Assembly (NCBI GenBank): GCA_032718475.1
Contig: JAUCBJ010003668.1
Coordinates: 1-43,808, forward strand
Origin: Nemertoderma westbladi
Lineage: Eukaryota > Xenacoelomorpha > Nemertodermatida > Nemertodermatidae
DNA length: 43,808 nucleotides
Direction of reading: 5' to 3'
The translations under genes were made by a program, and so were the position numbers. Under the pieces are notes generated by a model that made no database searches, had not been told where the DNA came from, and saw nothing but the letters and a program-made list of their open reading frames with translations. Each line of letters starts with the position of its first letter. Within the stretch, counting starts at the first letter, position 1. Of the stretch, positions 1 to 9,826 are shown in pieces.

Positions 1-1220
1 CCAATATGCTTACCTCTTGTATTCATCATCCGATTCAAGTTAGTTATGCAAACATAATGGGATTGTTTTGATTTATTCTTATTTTTTACAAGTAATATAT
101 TCAATAACTCTTTATCTGGAGTGATTTTACTAAATGGTGCCTGTCTTAATATAGATACTCGATTGTTGTCGTAGAGTAATAAATTAATTATATATGTTGA
201 ATTCTGTTTTTCAAAAAGTTTAATTGCAAGCGGCCATTCTGTTGGATAATCTTTGTTGCCGTTGTCAAAAATGAAATGATTCATATAATTTTTGTACTGT
301 GAAGTACGGTTTTTGTTTATCTTCACTTTGCTACTAAATTTTGTAGCTATAATTGCCCATTTAAAACAATCATTATCAGCCGTTTGTATATTTATAACAC
401 ATTGTTTACCTGATAGAGCCTTAGGTAACTCCATATAACCGTGTCCCTTATATAGTAACGACCTATACTTGGATTCAGCTACTTTAATTTCAACCCTTAA
501 TAAAGATTTAACACGCCACCCTGAGCCACGAGTGTTAAACATGGCTATTTTTTGCATTAATTTTTCTAATACATACTCAAACCATGTGTCAAAACTTTCA
601 TGTGAATCTACGGTATTAACTGCACCACCTGAAGAACTAAAATAGAAAGCTTCTTCTTGATCACCCTCTGAAAAATGTGATCGATACATGAGTATATTCA
701 CACCTAGCCAGGGTCTAAGTACATTCATTTCGCTAAGTTTTCCTAATAATAAAGTTTGGATGTGAGGTAGAATTTTAATTAATGATGAATGAATATCAGG
801 AAAATCTTCATCATCTGGAAGATTGTAAACATAGATTTCTAAACGGTTATCGTGTGCGGCTCGTTCGATGTTAAAAATTGATGAACCTTGACCAGATTTC
901 AGTCTTTTTCTAGATACCATAGTATTGTTTTGGTTCCGTTGTGGTGGTCTAACATGATAATAACGTTGGTGACAGTCGTGACGTAAGTAATTCTCATATA
1001 AATACTCTTTATTACAAGTAGGGCAAGTTTTTTCATACACGCAAAACTTCATTTCTTTACATCCCGTAGTCGATTCATGTCGTTTACATATTTCTTCACG
1101 TGAACATTTCACACGACAATTAAAACAATTGTATTCTTCAAAATGAGATTTCACATGTGTTAAATAATTTCGTTTAGAAATTTGAAGAGGACAAAATGGA
1201 CATTTCAATTGTTTATCCAT
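1..1220 (-). CDS. Protein-primed DNA polymerase B of Polinton/adintovirus type, N-terminal part (runs off the window)
   Basis: The frame is open without a stop from the ATG at 1220 to the window edge (406 codons), so the polymerase active-site motifs lie outside. Residues 7-26 form a C2H2 finger (CX2CX11HX3H), followed by further Cys/His pairs to about residue 90. About residues 240-330 carry the block that precedes the palm in cnidarian and insect Polinton/adintovirus polymerases: GSGWRV, then a GHGYMELP segment, then INIQTADNDCFKWA. That block is the basis of the call, recognised from memory and not searched. DNDCFKWA resembles the nucleophile segment of OTU-type cysteine proteases, which is inference only. 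The family copies linear DNA from a protein primer. The stretch just upstream of the ATG (a T-rich run ending TTTTTAG) could be a splice acceptor. The next gene upstream, at 1777-2823, lies on the same strand. Confidence 0.72.
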   Translation of the reverse strand, partial: MDKQLKCPFCPLQISKRNYLTHVKSHFEEYNCFNCRVKCSREEICKRHESTTGCKEMKFCVYEKTCPTCNKEYLYENYLRHDCHQRYYHVRPPQRNQNNTMVSRKRLKSGQGSSIFNIERAAHDNRLEIYVYNLPDDEDFPDIHSSLIKILPHIQTLLLGKLSEMNVLRPWLGVNILMYRSHFSEGDQEEAFYFSSSGGAVNTVDSHESFDTWFEYVLEKLMQKIAMFNTRGSGWRVKSLLRVEIKVAESKYRSLLYKGHGYMELPKALSGKQCVINIQTADNDCFKWAIIATKFSSKVKINKNRTSQYKNYMNHFIFDNGNKDYPTEWPLAIKLFEKQNSTYIINLLLYDNNRVSILRQAPFSKITPDKELLNILLVKNKNKSKQSHYVCITNLNRMMNTRGKHI

Positions 1221-1776
1221 CTCTTTATTATCCTAAAAACAATTTAAAATTAATATGAATATTGTTATATATATAATCAAAAAAAAATTCATAAGCTACT
1301 CAACACAAATAAAATATAATATCTAAACTTTAATTAATTTAATATTTTCAGAATGAGATCAATTGAATCAGTTGAGCTCTTTATATATATATATATATAT
1401 TTCAAGTTTCTACTTATACCAACCAATCATAAATAACAGTTACATTGGAAACTAATATCATAAATAAAGTTGCTTTTACAACTGAATTCTTTATAATAAA
1501 ATCAAGTCTAAACCAAGATATGTCTAATGCGTTTTTAATTTTCATTGATAAAGTAGGTTTTACATGCAAATGTTTTATTATGGTGGTGTAAACTCACGCA
1601 TTTACATGCGAATGTTTTATACCTAATCCCGTGCTCACATTAAACTATCACCAATATTTACTCAATAAAGTCACCTTTACATGCAAATACTTTATAATAA
1701 TCACGCTTTGTGATAAAAAGTTACCTTTACAAGTCAGTGTGAAACTGAAAAAGAAAAGTCTCTAGTTAATAATAAA
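1221..1776 (-). promoter_or_regulatory. Intergenic region with three octamer-like repeats upstream of the polymerase
   Basis: There is no gene here. Three related copies of a repeat read TTTACATGCAAAT on the plus strand, with cores at 1564-1571, 1606-1613 (one mismatch, ATGCGAAT) and 1681-1688. On the coding strand the core is ATTTGCAT, the classic POU/octamer site. A (TA)n run lies at 1382-1401. The position between two minus-strand genes suggests upstream control of the polymerase. This rests on motif match only. Confidence 0.35.
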
Positions 1777-2823
1777 TCAATCTGATACTGTTTTTATATG
1801 TTCCTTATTGTAATCTGCTACCTCTTCACTTGCTTTTGTAACTTTTATTTTCTTTGTAGGTATAGAATCATTGTTGGGAATGGAAGATGATTGAGATGTA
1901 GATCTGCGCTTTCTATCACTCGAGGTCTCTTCGATGTATGTCTTTGGATTAAATGTGGATGAAACTACTTCTGGAAATGACTTATTATCCTTAAACTTCC
2001 AAGTTGGTGGATATAGAATCACGAAACCGTCTGCTATATCAGTTGATGAAACCTTTAACATCATATCGTAGAGAAACTCTATATATGGTATGTCTTTATC
2101 GTAATGTAACTGTAAATATTTGCTTTCCTTGTCTGTAATAATTACTTTTTTTTCTTGTACATTTATTTTTACTTTAAGTCGGTCAGATAAAGCTACTTTA
2201 TCGTCCGTATCTAGCTCTGAAAAGACACCTTCGTTACTAATTTCATAATTCCATTCATACCACAATGAATTTACTTCCGATGCTGTTAAGTTAAACCCAT
2301 TATAATACCTAAGACCAATAGCATCAGAATATCTAGCTGAAATCTCCCATAGTCCCATATAAGTCGCTCCTTTATATTTGCTTACAAAACCAACAAAAGA
2401 TGGGTTGGTTAAATTAACAACATAACACTGATTTATTATTTCGAGTGGTGGTGATAACAATTCTAATATTTCTGTCTTACTCTGAAGTAATAAATTAATG
2501 AGTGATTTGTTTAGAATTTGACATTTACCTTGCTTCTGAATATATACGTTTTCAGTAATAACACAGGTGGAAATATTTAACTTTCCTCTTGTAAATTCTA
2601 TATTAGGATAAATATTACCTCTTGAAACTGGTGATTCCTTTTGTCGGTTGAATAATATTTCTAAGACGTCTAGAAGGTAGAGTGTATCCTGGTAAGAGAA
2701 GCACGTTGTTACATTGCTATCGCTTGAGAGTAATATAAAGTACTTGCCATAAACAATACTACAGGTATATTTATTAAATGTAAATTTCCAAGTATTGCTT
2801 GAAGTTTTTTTAAATAAATCCAT
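1777..2823 (-). CDS. 348-residue protein next to the Polinton-like polymerase; possible multi-repeat PC4-like ssDNA-binding protein
   Basis: This is a complete intronless frame with ATG at 2823. I do not recognise the full protein. By eye it holds up to four segments in which two or three beta strands lead into one amphipathic helix: roughly residues 11-60, 75-115, 140-200 and 215-260. The third has strands around VSKYKGATYMGLWEI and then GFNLTASEVNSLWYEW, which resembles the PC4/p15 pattern (KGISLTxEQW). The C-terminus is Ser-rich and basic (DRKRR, PTKKIKV), a plausible nuclear-localisation signal. It lies upstream of the polymerase on the same strand with similar AT-rich codon use, so it probably belongs to the same element. 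A single-strand DNA-binding role in replication is inference. Confidence 0.5.
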   Translation of the reverse strand: MDLFKKTSSNTWKFTFNKYTCSIVYGKYFILLSSDSNVTTCFSYQDTLYLLDVLEILFNRQKESPVSRGNIYPNIEFTRGKLNISTCVITENVYIQKQGKCQILNKSLINLLLQSKTEILELLSPPLEIINQCYVVNLTNPSFVGFVSKYKGATYMGLWEISARYSDAIGLRYYNGFNLTASEVNSLWYEWNYEISNEGVFSELDTDDKVALSDRLKVKINVQEKKVIITDKESKYLQLHYDKDIPYIEFLYDMMLKVSSTDIADGFVILYPPTWKFKDNKSFPEVVSSTFNPKTYIEETSSDRKRRSTSQSSSIPNNDSIPTKKIKVTKASEEVADYNKEHIKTVSD

Positions 2824-2946
2824 AATTAGAATGAAAACTATTTTGAAAAATAAAAACTAAATAAATGATTATTAGATTGTAAAACTTCTGTTTATATGGT
2901 TGCTTTAATACAGCAGAGTGACTTACAGTGAGGAATATAGTTGCTT

Positions 2947-3037
2947 CGTGTAACAGATGCAACGTGTACAGCTAAATTTATTACATTAGCGTGAGTTAGA
3001 GAGTGAAATAGCAGTAACGTGTAACAGATGCAACGTG
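2947..3037. repeat. Two identical 20-bp direct repeats, 71 bp apart
   Basis: The 20-mer CGTGTAACAGATGCAACGTG occurs exactly at 2947-2966 and 3018-3037. It contains a partial dyad (CGTG at the end, ACGTG nearby). It lies just beyond the 5' end of the 348-residue gene, so it may mark an element edge or a binding site. No function is visible. Confidence 0.6.
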
Positions 3038-3261
3038 ATCAATGCTAGCCCAGTCATTCTAACTTATATTCAACTTAGTTGATCGATCAGTTACATCGAT
3101 AAAAGAAATCGATTATTATTAATAGTCGAATTAATGTATTCTACGCTATAGTAATTATGTTAAGGAACTAGAAGCTATTTATAATCATCTGCTACCAGTG
3201 ATGAAGATGAAGAATTCAATGACTATGGTATAACTCAGATATTTATCGCCTTTTTCTCTCG

Positions 3262-3345
3262 AGGTTGGATGGAAGAGTGATTGGTGAGTTGTGAGGAGTT
3301 ATATCAGTCCCGGGTTCGAACCCTGTTGAATATTTTGTTATCTGA
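3262..3345 (+). ncRNA. Possible tRNA-derived SINE head (weak)
   Basis: A perfect Pol III B-box (GGTTCGAACCC, about 3309-3319) is preceded at roughly tRNA distance by an imperfect A-box-like run. No cloverleaf can be drawn confidently and no duplicated flanks were found. It is best read as a degenerate tRNA-like SINE head or a chance match. Confidence 0.2.
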
Positions 3346-3457
3346 AAAATTGCAAAATTAAATTTAGTTACTAGTGAAAAATAGCGATTTGAAAAATAAT
3401 AGAAGTTACCTGATGCTAAGTGTAGACACCCGAACACCTGTAAAATAAAGGTTGGTG

Positions 3458-3613
3458 ATTGGATGCAGTACTAGCGTCGGGGGACTAATAACGCCTCTAG
3501 CGGAATAAGCGGGAACTTGAGAAGTTACCATGGTTACGGATGAAATGCCGTCATCTGATTGGTTGAAATAATAACGACCACCGCAAAAGGTTGAAATGGT
3601 GGCTTCTGATTGG
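3458..3613 (+). promoter_or_regulatory. Promoter/leader of the orphan gene with three inverted CCAAT boxes and an overlapping uORF
   Basis: ATTGG (inverted CCAAT) occurs at 3458-3462, 3558-3562 and 3609-3613, the last two inside CTGATTGG. There is no clear TATA box. An upstream ATG at 3596 opens a 19-codon frame that overlaps the main ATG at 3628 in another frame, so it could damp translation. The nested zinc-finger gene at 13206 has a similar CTGATTGG-bearing promoter. Confidence 0.4.
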
Positions 3614-3627
3614 CTGCAGTACCAGAA

Positions 3628-4611
3628 ATGGATGGTAATGATGGACTACGGGTGACCATGATGCCGGGTCACAGTATTGTATACTACTTATGCGCATCGA
3701 GAGATCATTTCACTCCTATGGACTCAGACGTACCCTGCTCCTATTTCCATGAACAACCGATGATGGAGATCTATTGTGCGTATTGCAGACTCAATAACTC
3801 GCACATTTTCGCAGTCTGCCCCCAATTTATGACTCAATGCCATCATTGTCAACTTAAAGGACAAGCCAGTTTTAATTGTCCTTTTAACCGCGATCTGGAA
3901 AGCGTAGATGAGATGATTACCCTGCGCTACATCCGAGCTTGGGAAGCGAATGCGGATTTACATTGTGAGTCACGCCATCGCTATTACCCTGGACGCGCCT
4001 ACGAAGGAGTTTACGCGTTCTATCCTTATCTATTCGCGTCTGTTGAACAAAAAACACGCACACCGAATTACGAACTAATGAAGCGTGTTGGTGAGTGTAT
4101 TTCCACCAAATTTGTTCGAAAATATCTCAGGAACATCAATCCTAACGATATTAATTCATACCATTTGATCAATTTCATCCGTCAAGACCCGGAGTATGGC
4201 GATTTGTTCATCAACTCGCATCCTGAGTTACAGGAAGTACATCGACGGCCCTACGAATATCGAGCCCGAGAACGCGAGCTGGAAAGAACCATTAAACCGA
4301 GGAAGTTTCTCACCACTCACAGTCCGCCTACCGCTATCGTTCAGACGACTCGTCAGGGACCAGTAGGAGCTGCTGTCCTAAGACGCGCTCTAAAGGCCGT
4401 TAGACCTCGCTCCACTGAAGTTGATATCGATCAACCAGGTACCTCGACCGGCGGATACACCGACCGTAATCCTAAACCTTCTGATGCAATTGTATTGCAC
4501 CCTTCACCCAGGAGTTATAGCCCTCCTAGTAAAGTGGCTCGCCCCAAAGAGAAAAGGACTCTTGCTAGCCTTAAAAAACTGCGTAAACGCCGTCCGCGCA
4601 AGAAAGACTAA
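3628..4611 (+). CDS. Orphan protein with paired zinc-knuckle-like motifs and a basic tail (327 aa)
   Basis: I do not recognise this gene. The start chosen is ATG 3628, with G at -3 and +4; the frame is open a little further upstream but without an in-frame ATG. About residues 49-63 read CAYCRLNNSHIFAVC, a CX2CX5HX4C pattern one residue longer than a retroviral-type knuckle. A second Cys cluster (CHHC, then C) follows at about residues 70-83. The middle is charged and probably helical. The last 60 residues are Pro/Ser-rich and end in a strongly basic stretch (KKLRKRRPRKKD). The coding sequence is GC-richer than its surroundings. Knuckles plus a basic tail suggest nucleic-acid binding; a gag-like or domesticated element protein is one option. 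It is intronless, with no partner gene beside it. Confidence 0.6.
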   Translation: MDGNDGLRVTMMPGHSIVYYLCASRDHFTPMDSDVPCSYFHEQPMMEIYCAYCRLNNSHIFAVCPQFMTQCHHCQLKGQASFNCPFNRDLESVDEMITLRYIRAWEANADLHCESRHRYYPGRAYEGVYAFYPYLFASVEQKTRTPNYELMKRVGECISTKFVRKYLRNINPNDINSYHLINFIRQDPEYGDLFINSHPELQEVHRRPYEYRARERELERTIKPRKFLTTHSPPTAIVQTTRQGPVGAAVLRRALKAVRPRSTEVDIDQPGTSTGGYTDRNPKPSDAIVLHPSPRSYSPPSKVARPKEKRTLASLKKLRKRRPRKKD

Positions 4612-4743
4612 CTGTTTAGAGTATTTTTATATTTTAGAAACTGTGATTTTTTATATTTTATAGAATTAAATCCCATTTTCTGGGAGCGGTGTAAAGGCTT
4701 TTGCGGAATTAGCTGGTTATTTTCCCCGCAAAGTACTCTGTAG

Positions 4744-4860
4744 GTGTTTTAACGGACATAAAAAGCCGTTTCCTTACTGTACCGGTGTTTTAGTGGACAT
4801 AAAAAGCCATTTCTTCTGTATGTGTACTTTAGCGGACATAACTAGCGATTTTATGTCGCA
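4744..4860 (+). repeat. Three copies of a ~40-bp tandem repeat downstream of the orphan gene
   Basis: Units begin at about 4744, 4785 and 4823 and share the core TTTTAxxGGACATAAAAAGCC followed by a pyrimidine-rich stretch. The third copy has diverged (ACTAGC for AAAAGC). They follow the gene's stop by about 130 bp and could lie in its 3' UTR. Confidence 0.65.
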
Positions 4861-6289
4861 ATAAGCCAAAATCCTCTTGATACAGTGTAGTTACGATGAC
4901 GACATCTATCAGTTGATATGTACACGTGTAATTTTTCCCTTGTTCTTTGTTCGGTCGACCAATCAGAGCGATTTTCATTTTATTTGTACAGAAGCCTCCG
5001 GGAAATCGCGCAATGCATTACGGTTTATGTTTACCTTTTTTCCTGATGCCAGAACACCGGCTTTGGAATTATTCTGTGTTTCAGACTTTAGCCAAACATT
5101 AGTAGGCTTTGATCATAGAAACGTATAACTGTTATCAAATCAAACCATAATTCAAACGAATCACACTTGTCATATTGTCACATACAAACACCGCATTATT
5201 TTATTGCTATTTACTGTCGGTTATTAATTGTATCAGTTGATGGAATCTTGTTATATTTGGATAATATCGATAAATAATCATAAAACCCCAATCTTCTTGA
5301 TATACTGAAGGTAAGAGACCGGTTACATATAGCAATTGCGACTTACATTATATTGGTTTTGGAGTGAATCTAATGCTATTTCATAGGCACTACATGTGTC
5401 GGTTGCTGTTCTCTTTATATGTGACTAAAATTAGTGAAGGTCGGCAGATCGGTGTGCAGCATTGTGCGGTAGTGTGCATGAGTGTGATAGATAACAAAGC
5501 ATCTCCTAAAGAATGCGCTTTATACGTGAATCAATAGCCATCCTGTTGTGTTTAGTGTAAGTCATAACTCTGTTTACATACTTAGAGCGCCACGTCCTAA
5601 AGGAACTGTTGATATTTCCCGAAAGTGAATAATATTTGTCAGAGATTGTACATTAATGATCAATCGAATAATACAGTAGGCCTACACCGCAATAAGGTCA
5701 GAGCTTCCGAATCCAGTCTCCCGGGTATATCCAGCGGGTGAATGGTCGCGCATAGGCTGGCTTCGGCTAATGTAGTGTATCAAATACTCGTCATAGGCTA
5801 AAGTCGATTTATAACCTAGAAGACACCTAAATTTGGCAGGTTAAACTGCTAAAGGTCTAAAAGCGCGAACACAACGGCAGTACAGCAATATGGCTGTACG
5901 GTGTACCGTGCGAATGCAGCAATGACTGAATGATTAGCGGTAACTATCTAAACTATTATATTATTATTACCGGTACCGGTACTGGCAGACTGGGCTAATT
6001 AGGCCTAAACTTTAATCACCGCAAGGGTTGCCGGGGTTAATTAGATTACATGATATGGCATGTCTGCAGTGTATGGTACCGGCTGACCAGTATTGCAGTA
6101 TTGATTCAGTATCGATTCAGGGATTGAGTACAGCCTGACAGTACCGGTACACATGGTACATGCAGACAACCCCAATGTATTGCAAAATTTGTCAGAAAAA
6201 CCAGCTGATTTATCCTACAGTAATAATAATTTAACGCATTTTAAATTTGGATAAATAAATTTATTATAACTGCAATAACAGTTACACTG
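4861..6289. other. No gene seen
   Basis: Only short frames without recognisable domains are present. The sequence has scattered ACCGGTACCGGT-type runs (about 5965-5985) and TAGGCCTA motifs, which recur elsewhere in the window, but no structured repeat I can delimit. Confidence 0.5.
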
Positions 6290-6515
6290 ATGCTGCACGA
6301 AGACCCCACGCAAATTCTTTTTGGAAAATTTTCAAACTTTTGCCAAACAACATGTGTACCAAGTTTGGATAGATTTCATCAAGGATTGGCCGAGTTATTA
6401 ACGTTTAAAATAAAATACTGAAAAAAAAACGCGACAGAACGAAAGAACGACAGAACGACAGGTTGATTAATGGTACCCCTACGCTAAGGCTCACTCACTT
6501 CGTGGCTCGCCCCAC
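6290..6515 (+). repeat. LINE/SINE-like 3' end with a short GAACGACA tandem tail
   Basis: A block around 6350-6405 (ACCAAGTTTGGATAGATTTC and what follows) resembles the conserved 3' region of many invertebrate LINE/SINE families. It is followed by a short A run and tandem GAAC-GACA units at about 6430-6462. No coding part is attached. The assignment is by general resemblance only. Confidence 0.4.
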
Positions 6516-6726
6516 AGTACGTTTGTTGTGGTTAGTGACGGGTTGTTAGTATCTCATGCAAAATAAATGTTGGACTTTATTTGCAAATATTGGGACCATG
6601 CATTTTCTAACTTACAGGTTTCGTTGCATTGCTTGATCAAACGTATCCTGTATTCTATAATGCGTGGTATTTTACTCTCCGACGTCGGTAGAGGTGTGCT
6701 GTTGGTCTGCCTCTGCGTCATTGGGG

Positions 6727-6748
6727 TGGGGAGGGGGGGGGGGGGGTG
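6727..6748 (+). repeat. Long G tract (potential G-quadruplex)
   Basis: A nearly uninterrupted run of G, preceded by GGGGTGGGGAGG, offers several G-triplets within about 30 bases. Other G/C homopolymers lie at 9825-9839, 11291-11299, 11477-11487, 32393-32406 and 40139-40149. Assembly length of such tracts is unreliable. Confidence 0.6.
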
Positions 6749-7093
6749 TCAGATTTATCTATTCGTGTTGATGGTTGGTGAGGATTCTACTTTTGGCTAG
6801 GTCTGGCCTAGAGTAGAAGCAGTTCCGCGGCAATAATAATCTTGCTCCTCCTTGCACTTCACTGCTATCAGGGATGCGTTTTTCGACAGAGCCCCGTCAG
6901 CTGAAACAGCCAGTGCCGCTAGTCGGTGGGGTTGACTTGTTGACGAGAGGCGCAATGATACGCATTGCGTATCTCCTTCTGTCAACCAATACTGGCCATA
7001 AGTAGGTATACCATTGTAATTTAAGTACGTAGGGCCTAACACTAAGTAAGCGCTACTGTAAATACGTAGATACTACTGTAAATATGTTATATA

Positions 7094-8149
7094 GGCCCGG
7101 TTTCTCAAACGAAGTGCCCACTTATCCAAAATGGCCACTTAATAATTTTAAATACCCACTTTGTTAATGGCCAATTAGTTTAAGTTAAGTATTGTTTCTC
7201 ATAAAAAGATAAGGAGCACTTAACTAAGTGGCCAATTTAATAATTTAAAATAATATGTATCCTAAACTGAAAGTTTAGTTCAGTAGTTAGCGGACCGGTA
7301 GCTAACAGTTCAATCAGTTAAATATGTTCATATGTGAATGGAAGATCAATTTAATTTATTTTTATTACGTCTGAGCAAAGGGTGACAACAAAACAAAGAC
7401 CCAAAACTTTGAATAATAATAAATAATTTAAATAATAATAATAATTACTGTAAATAATAAAATAATTTTAGCTAGCTAGACCAAGCCTTGATTACTAGCC
7501 ATTTTAAATATGAAAAATGACTATCTATATGTTCTAGAACATTATAATTTTTATTTTATTTATGTTCTAGAATAGTGTATAATGATATTTCGTTCTAGAA
7601 CTCTACAATGTTGCCATGGTAACGATGATTTATGTTATAAAAATGCGACTGCATACGGAACTGTTCCCTAAAATTCAGTATCGTTATAGGCCTTTACTTG
7701 TACCGGGTAGGAGTCAATGGCGCAAAATGACCGCAAACACAATGTAAATTTTAGTGGGTTTGAAAATTAATTTAATTTATTTAAGGGAAACATTAAAGGA
7801 AAGGAGCAGATTACACGGTCAATTACAAAGATCACTATTTTCACTTATGATCAATGTGCGCCACGATCTGACTTGTAGTGGATTGAGTTTGATGATGTTT
7901 ACTCTCAAATTTCGTCAATGCCTATTTATAACTACTGGAACAAAAGCCATAACATAACAAACTGCATTTATATTATTTACTTAACACTTTAAGTGGCATG
8001 ATAAGGTACCTCCAAGGGTACTTAAGTTCTCCCTTAAATGTGAAACTTTAAATGGTTATTTAACTTTTAAGAAACTGCAAATAAATTTAAGGAGGCACTT
8101 AGAAACAAGTTCCCACATTAAAGTTAAGTGAGTTTTGAGAAACCGGCCC
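7094..8149. mobile_element. Non-autonomous DNA transposon (Harbinger/Zator-like MITE), 1056 bp
   Basis: The left end reads GGCCCGGTTTCTCAAA and the reverse complement of the right end reads GGGCCGGTTTCTCAAA. The flanks are ATA on both sides (7091-7093 and 8150-8152), a 3-bp target duplication. Subterminal TTAAGTG repeats occur at both ends. No transposase frame is present. A 3-bp duplication with GG ends fits Harbinger or Zator; the family is not decided. The interior (about 7525-7665) contains a TTCTAGAA-rich block ending in ACGGAACTG, homologous to the MITE at 34285-34943, so a second element is probably nested here. Confidence 0.7.
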
Positions 8150-8291
8150 ATAGATTACATATGTAATTTATATGATTAAGGTGCAAAATGATGGAGTTTT
8201 ATCGATAATTATCAGTAATTATTACAGCTAATCACGTTAAATATGTACTGTATGTATGTATAGACAGATGAATATGCTTTATACAGTTTGA

Positions 8292-8731
8292 TTAGGCTTC
8301 AATAGGACGCTTATCTTCCAGATATGCGTCTAATTTATGTTTGAAAATTCGAATAGATTGTGCCTGCCGCACAGTTTCGGGGACTCCATTCCAGAATTCC
8401 GGGGCCCTGACTTTGATGGATTGCTTGGCAATCTGTAATCTTGTACGGGGTACAGTACATTGTCCGTTAGTAGCATTTCTTTGTACGGTGATTGTGCGTG
8501 GTAGATGTGAGTGAAGTAGTGTTGGTAGGATGTTTGGTGGTAGTAATTTATGTAAGTTTTATAGATATAGCAAAGTACAGTATCGCGACTTGTTTTTTGA
8601 AGATTGAAGTAATAGTGAGTGGTCGAAAATCTGTTTCCTCTAGACTGTACATTTTTTATGGCCCTGTTTTGTAAACTCTGGAGTAATTTTATTGTGGTAA
8701 GCAATCGGCCAGCAGTTCTCCAGTCTGCCGC
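8292..8731 (-). pseudogene. LINE reverse-transcriptase ORF, C-terminal fragment, frameshifted
   Basis: The last ~63 codons (8482 down to the stop at 8292-8294) read as the conserved LINE C-terminus: a IKVRAPEFWNGVPE segment, then SIRIFKHKLDAYL. Upstream, LQSLQNRAIKN and a YC...ENC segment match the region just after the RT palm, but in other frames, so at least two frameshifts are present. The fragment ends where the large nested element begins (8732), as if that element inserted into the LINE. It looks CR1/Jockey-like; the clade is unresolved. Confidence 0.6.
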
Positions 8732-8749
8732 AGTAGTAGGGTCTTGGGC

Positions 8750-9039
8750 GGCTCTGCGACAGTTAGACCCAACTGACACCCATTGGGTGTCATATGACAC
8801 CCAATTATCACCCTATGGGTGTCATTGGGTGTCATTGGCGCCAGACTGTCTGTGTGACACCTCCCAATTAGGCTAATTAGACCCTAATTGACAGGTGTCA
8901 TCAATTAATTAGTACAATTAAACCCTAACAGGTGTCATATGACTCCTAATTAGGGTTTAATTGATTATCCTAATTAATCAGACTGATTAGCGCCCTGACA
9001 CACAATGGGTCATCAGTGTTGTCTAACTGTCGCAGAGCC
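8750..9039. repeat. 290-bp hairpin-forming MITE-like unit in the left arm
   Basis: It starts GGCTCTGCGACAGTTAGAC and ends with its inverse complement. The interior is a string of inverted ATGACACCCA/TGGGTGTCAT and AATTAGGGTTTAATT units that can fold throughout. The copy at 23328-23617 has the same length. It may be an old insertion that was copied with the arm. Confidence 0.75.
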
Positions 9040-9813
9040 GGCTCAAGAGGGTGTCATAAGTGACACCGCAGTTCTTTTATTCATTAATACCTATTTATTT
9101 ATATTTAATTTTAATTAATTATTTGTATTCTATTTTACTTTATTTATTCATTTGTACTTTATTTTAAATTAATTAATTGTAGTACTTTTACTTTATATAT
9201 TGATTTCTATTTTTAGATTAATTAGTTTTTATATTACTTACCGCTACTAAATGAGATCATTATTGGAAGCATGTAACCATAGACTTGCAGCCTTATTTAG
9301 CCCTAGGGTATACAGCTCCCTTACTGGTAACTATTTTGGAGTTAATGTTAGCGAAGGGCCTAAACTTAAGACAAGCTATCGCCTAGGTTACCAGTTACGC
9401 ATGAATGAGCAATTTATCGGGGCCCCTCTTAAAATTATTTGTGCTGCGTCAGGATTGCCTCATTTAAGGAAGCCGCATCCCTATCGATAATCTAATTATG
9501 GTATTGCTAACCATTTTCAGTATACTGTATAATTAAATAGGGCCCTCTTTTAATACATAAGTTTATATATATACAGTTTATCTTCAATTTAATTTGTTTT
9601 TATTTACAACCCTAATTGTTCTACTGTATTATAATTTATGTTTTATAATAACAAGCTATATCCGGTTAATCCGTATTAATTTTCTTTGTACTGAGGTTAT
9701 CGAGGGCGCTCTTTCCAATGGTCCTATTCTCAAAACGATCTAACCTACTGTATAATTAATTACTTAACCCTATTAGTACCGGGCTATAAAATGTTGTACA
9801 AATACCGGGAGGG

Positions 9814-9826
9814 GGTCATATTGACC
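9814..9826. promoter_or_regulatory. Perfect nuclear-receptor palindrome (ERE-type), left end of the piggyBac-like element
   Basis: GGTCATATTGACC is an inverted repeat of GGTCA with 3-bp spacing, the consensus estrogen-response-element form. It recurs at 11298-11310. Binding is not implied by sequence alone. Confidence 0.45.

Noticed and set aside
6797-7042. 81-residue minus-strand frame
   Set aside because: No domain, no conserved context and low-information sequence; not supportable as a gene.
8330-8800. 156-residue frame as a gene in its own right
   Set aside because: It crosses the boundary of the outer element and mixes LINE frames; the LINE C-terminus is in another register.
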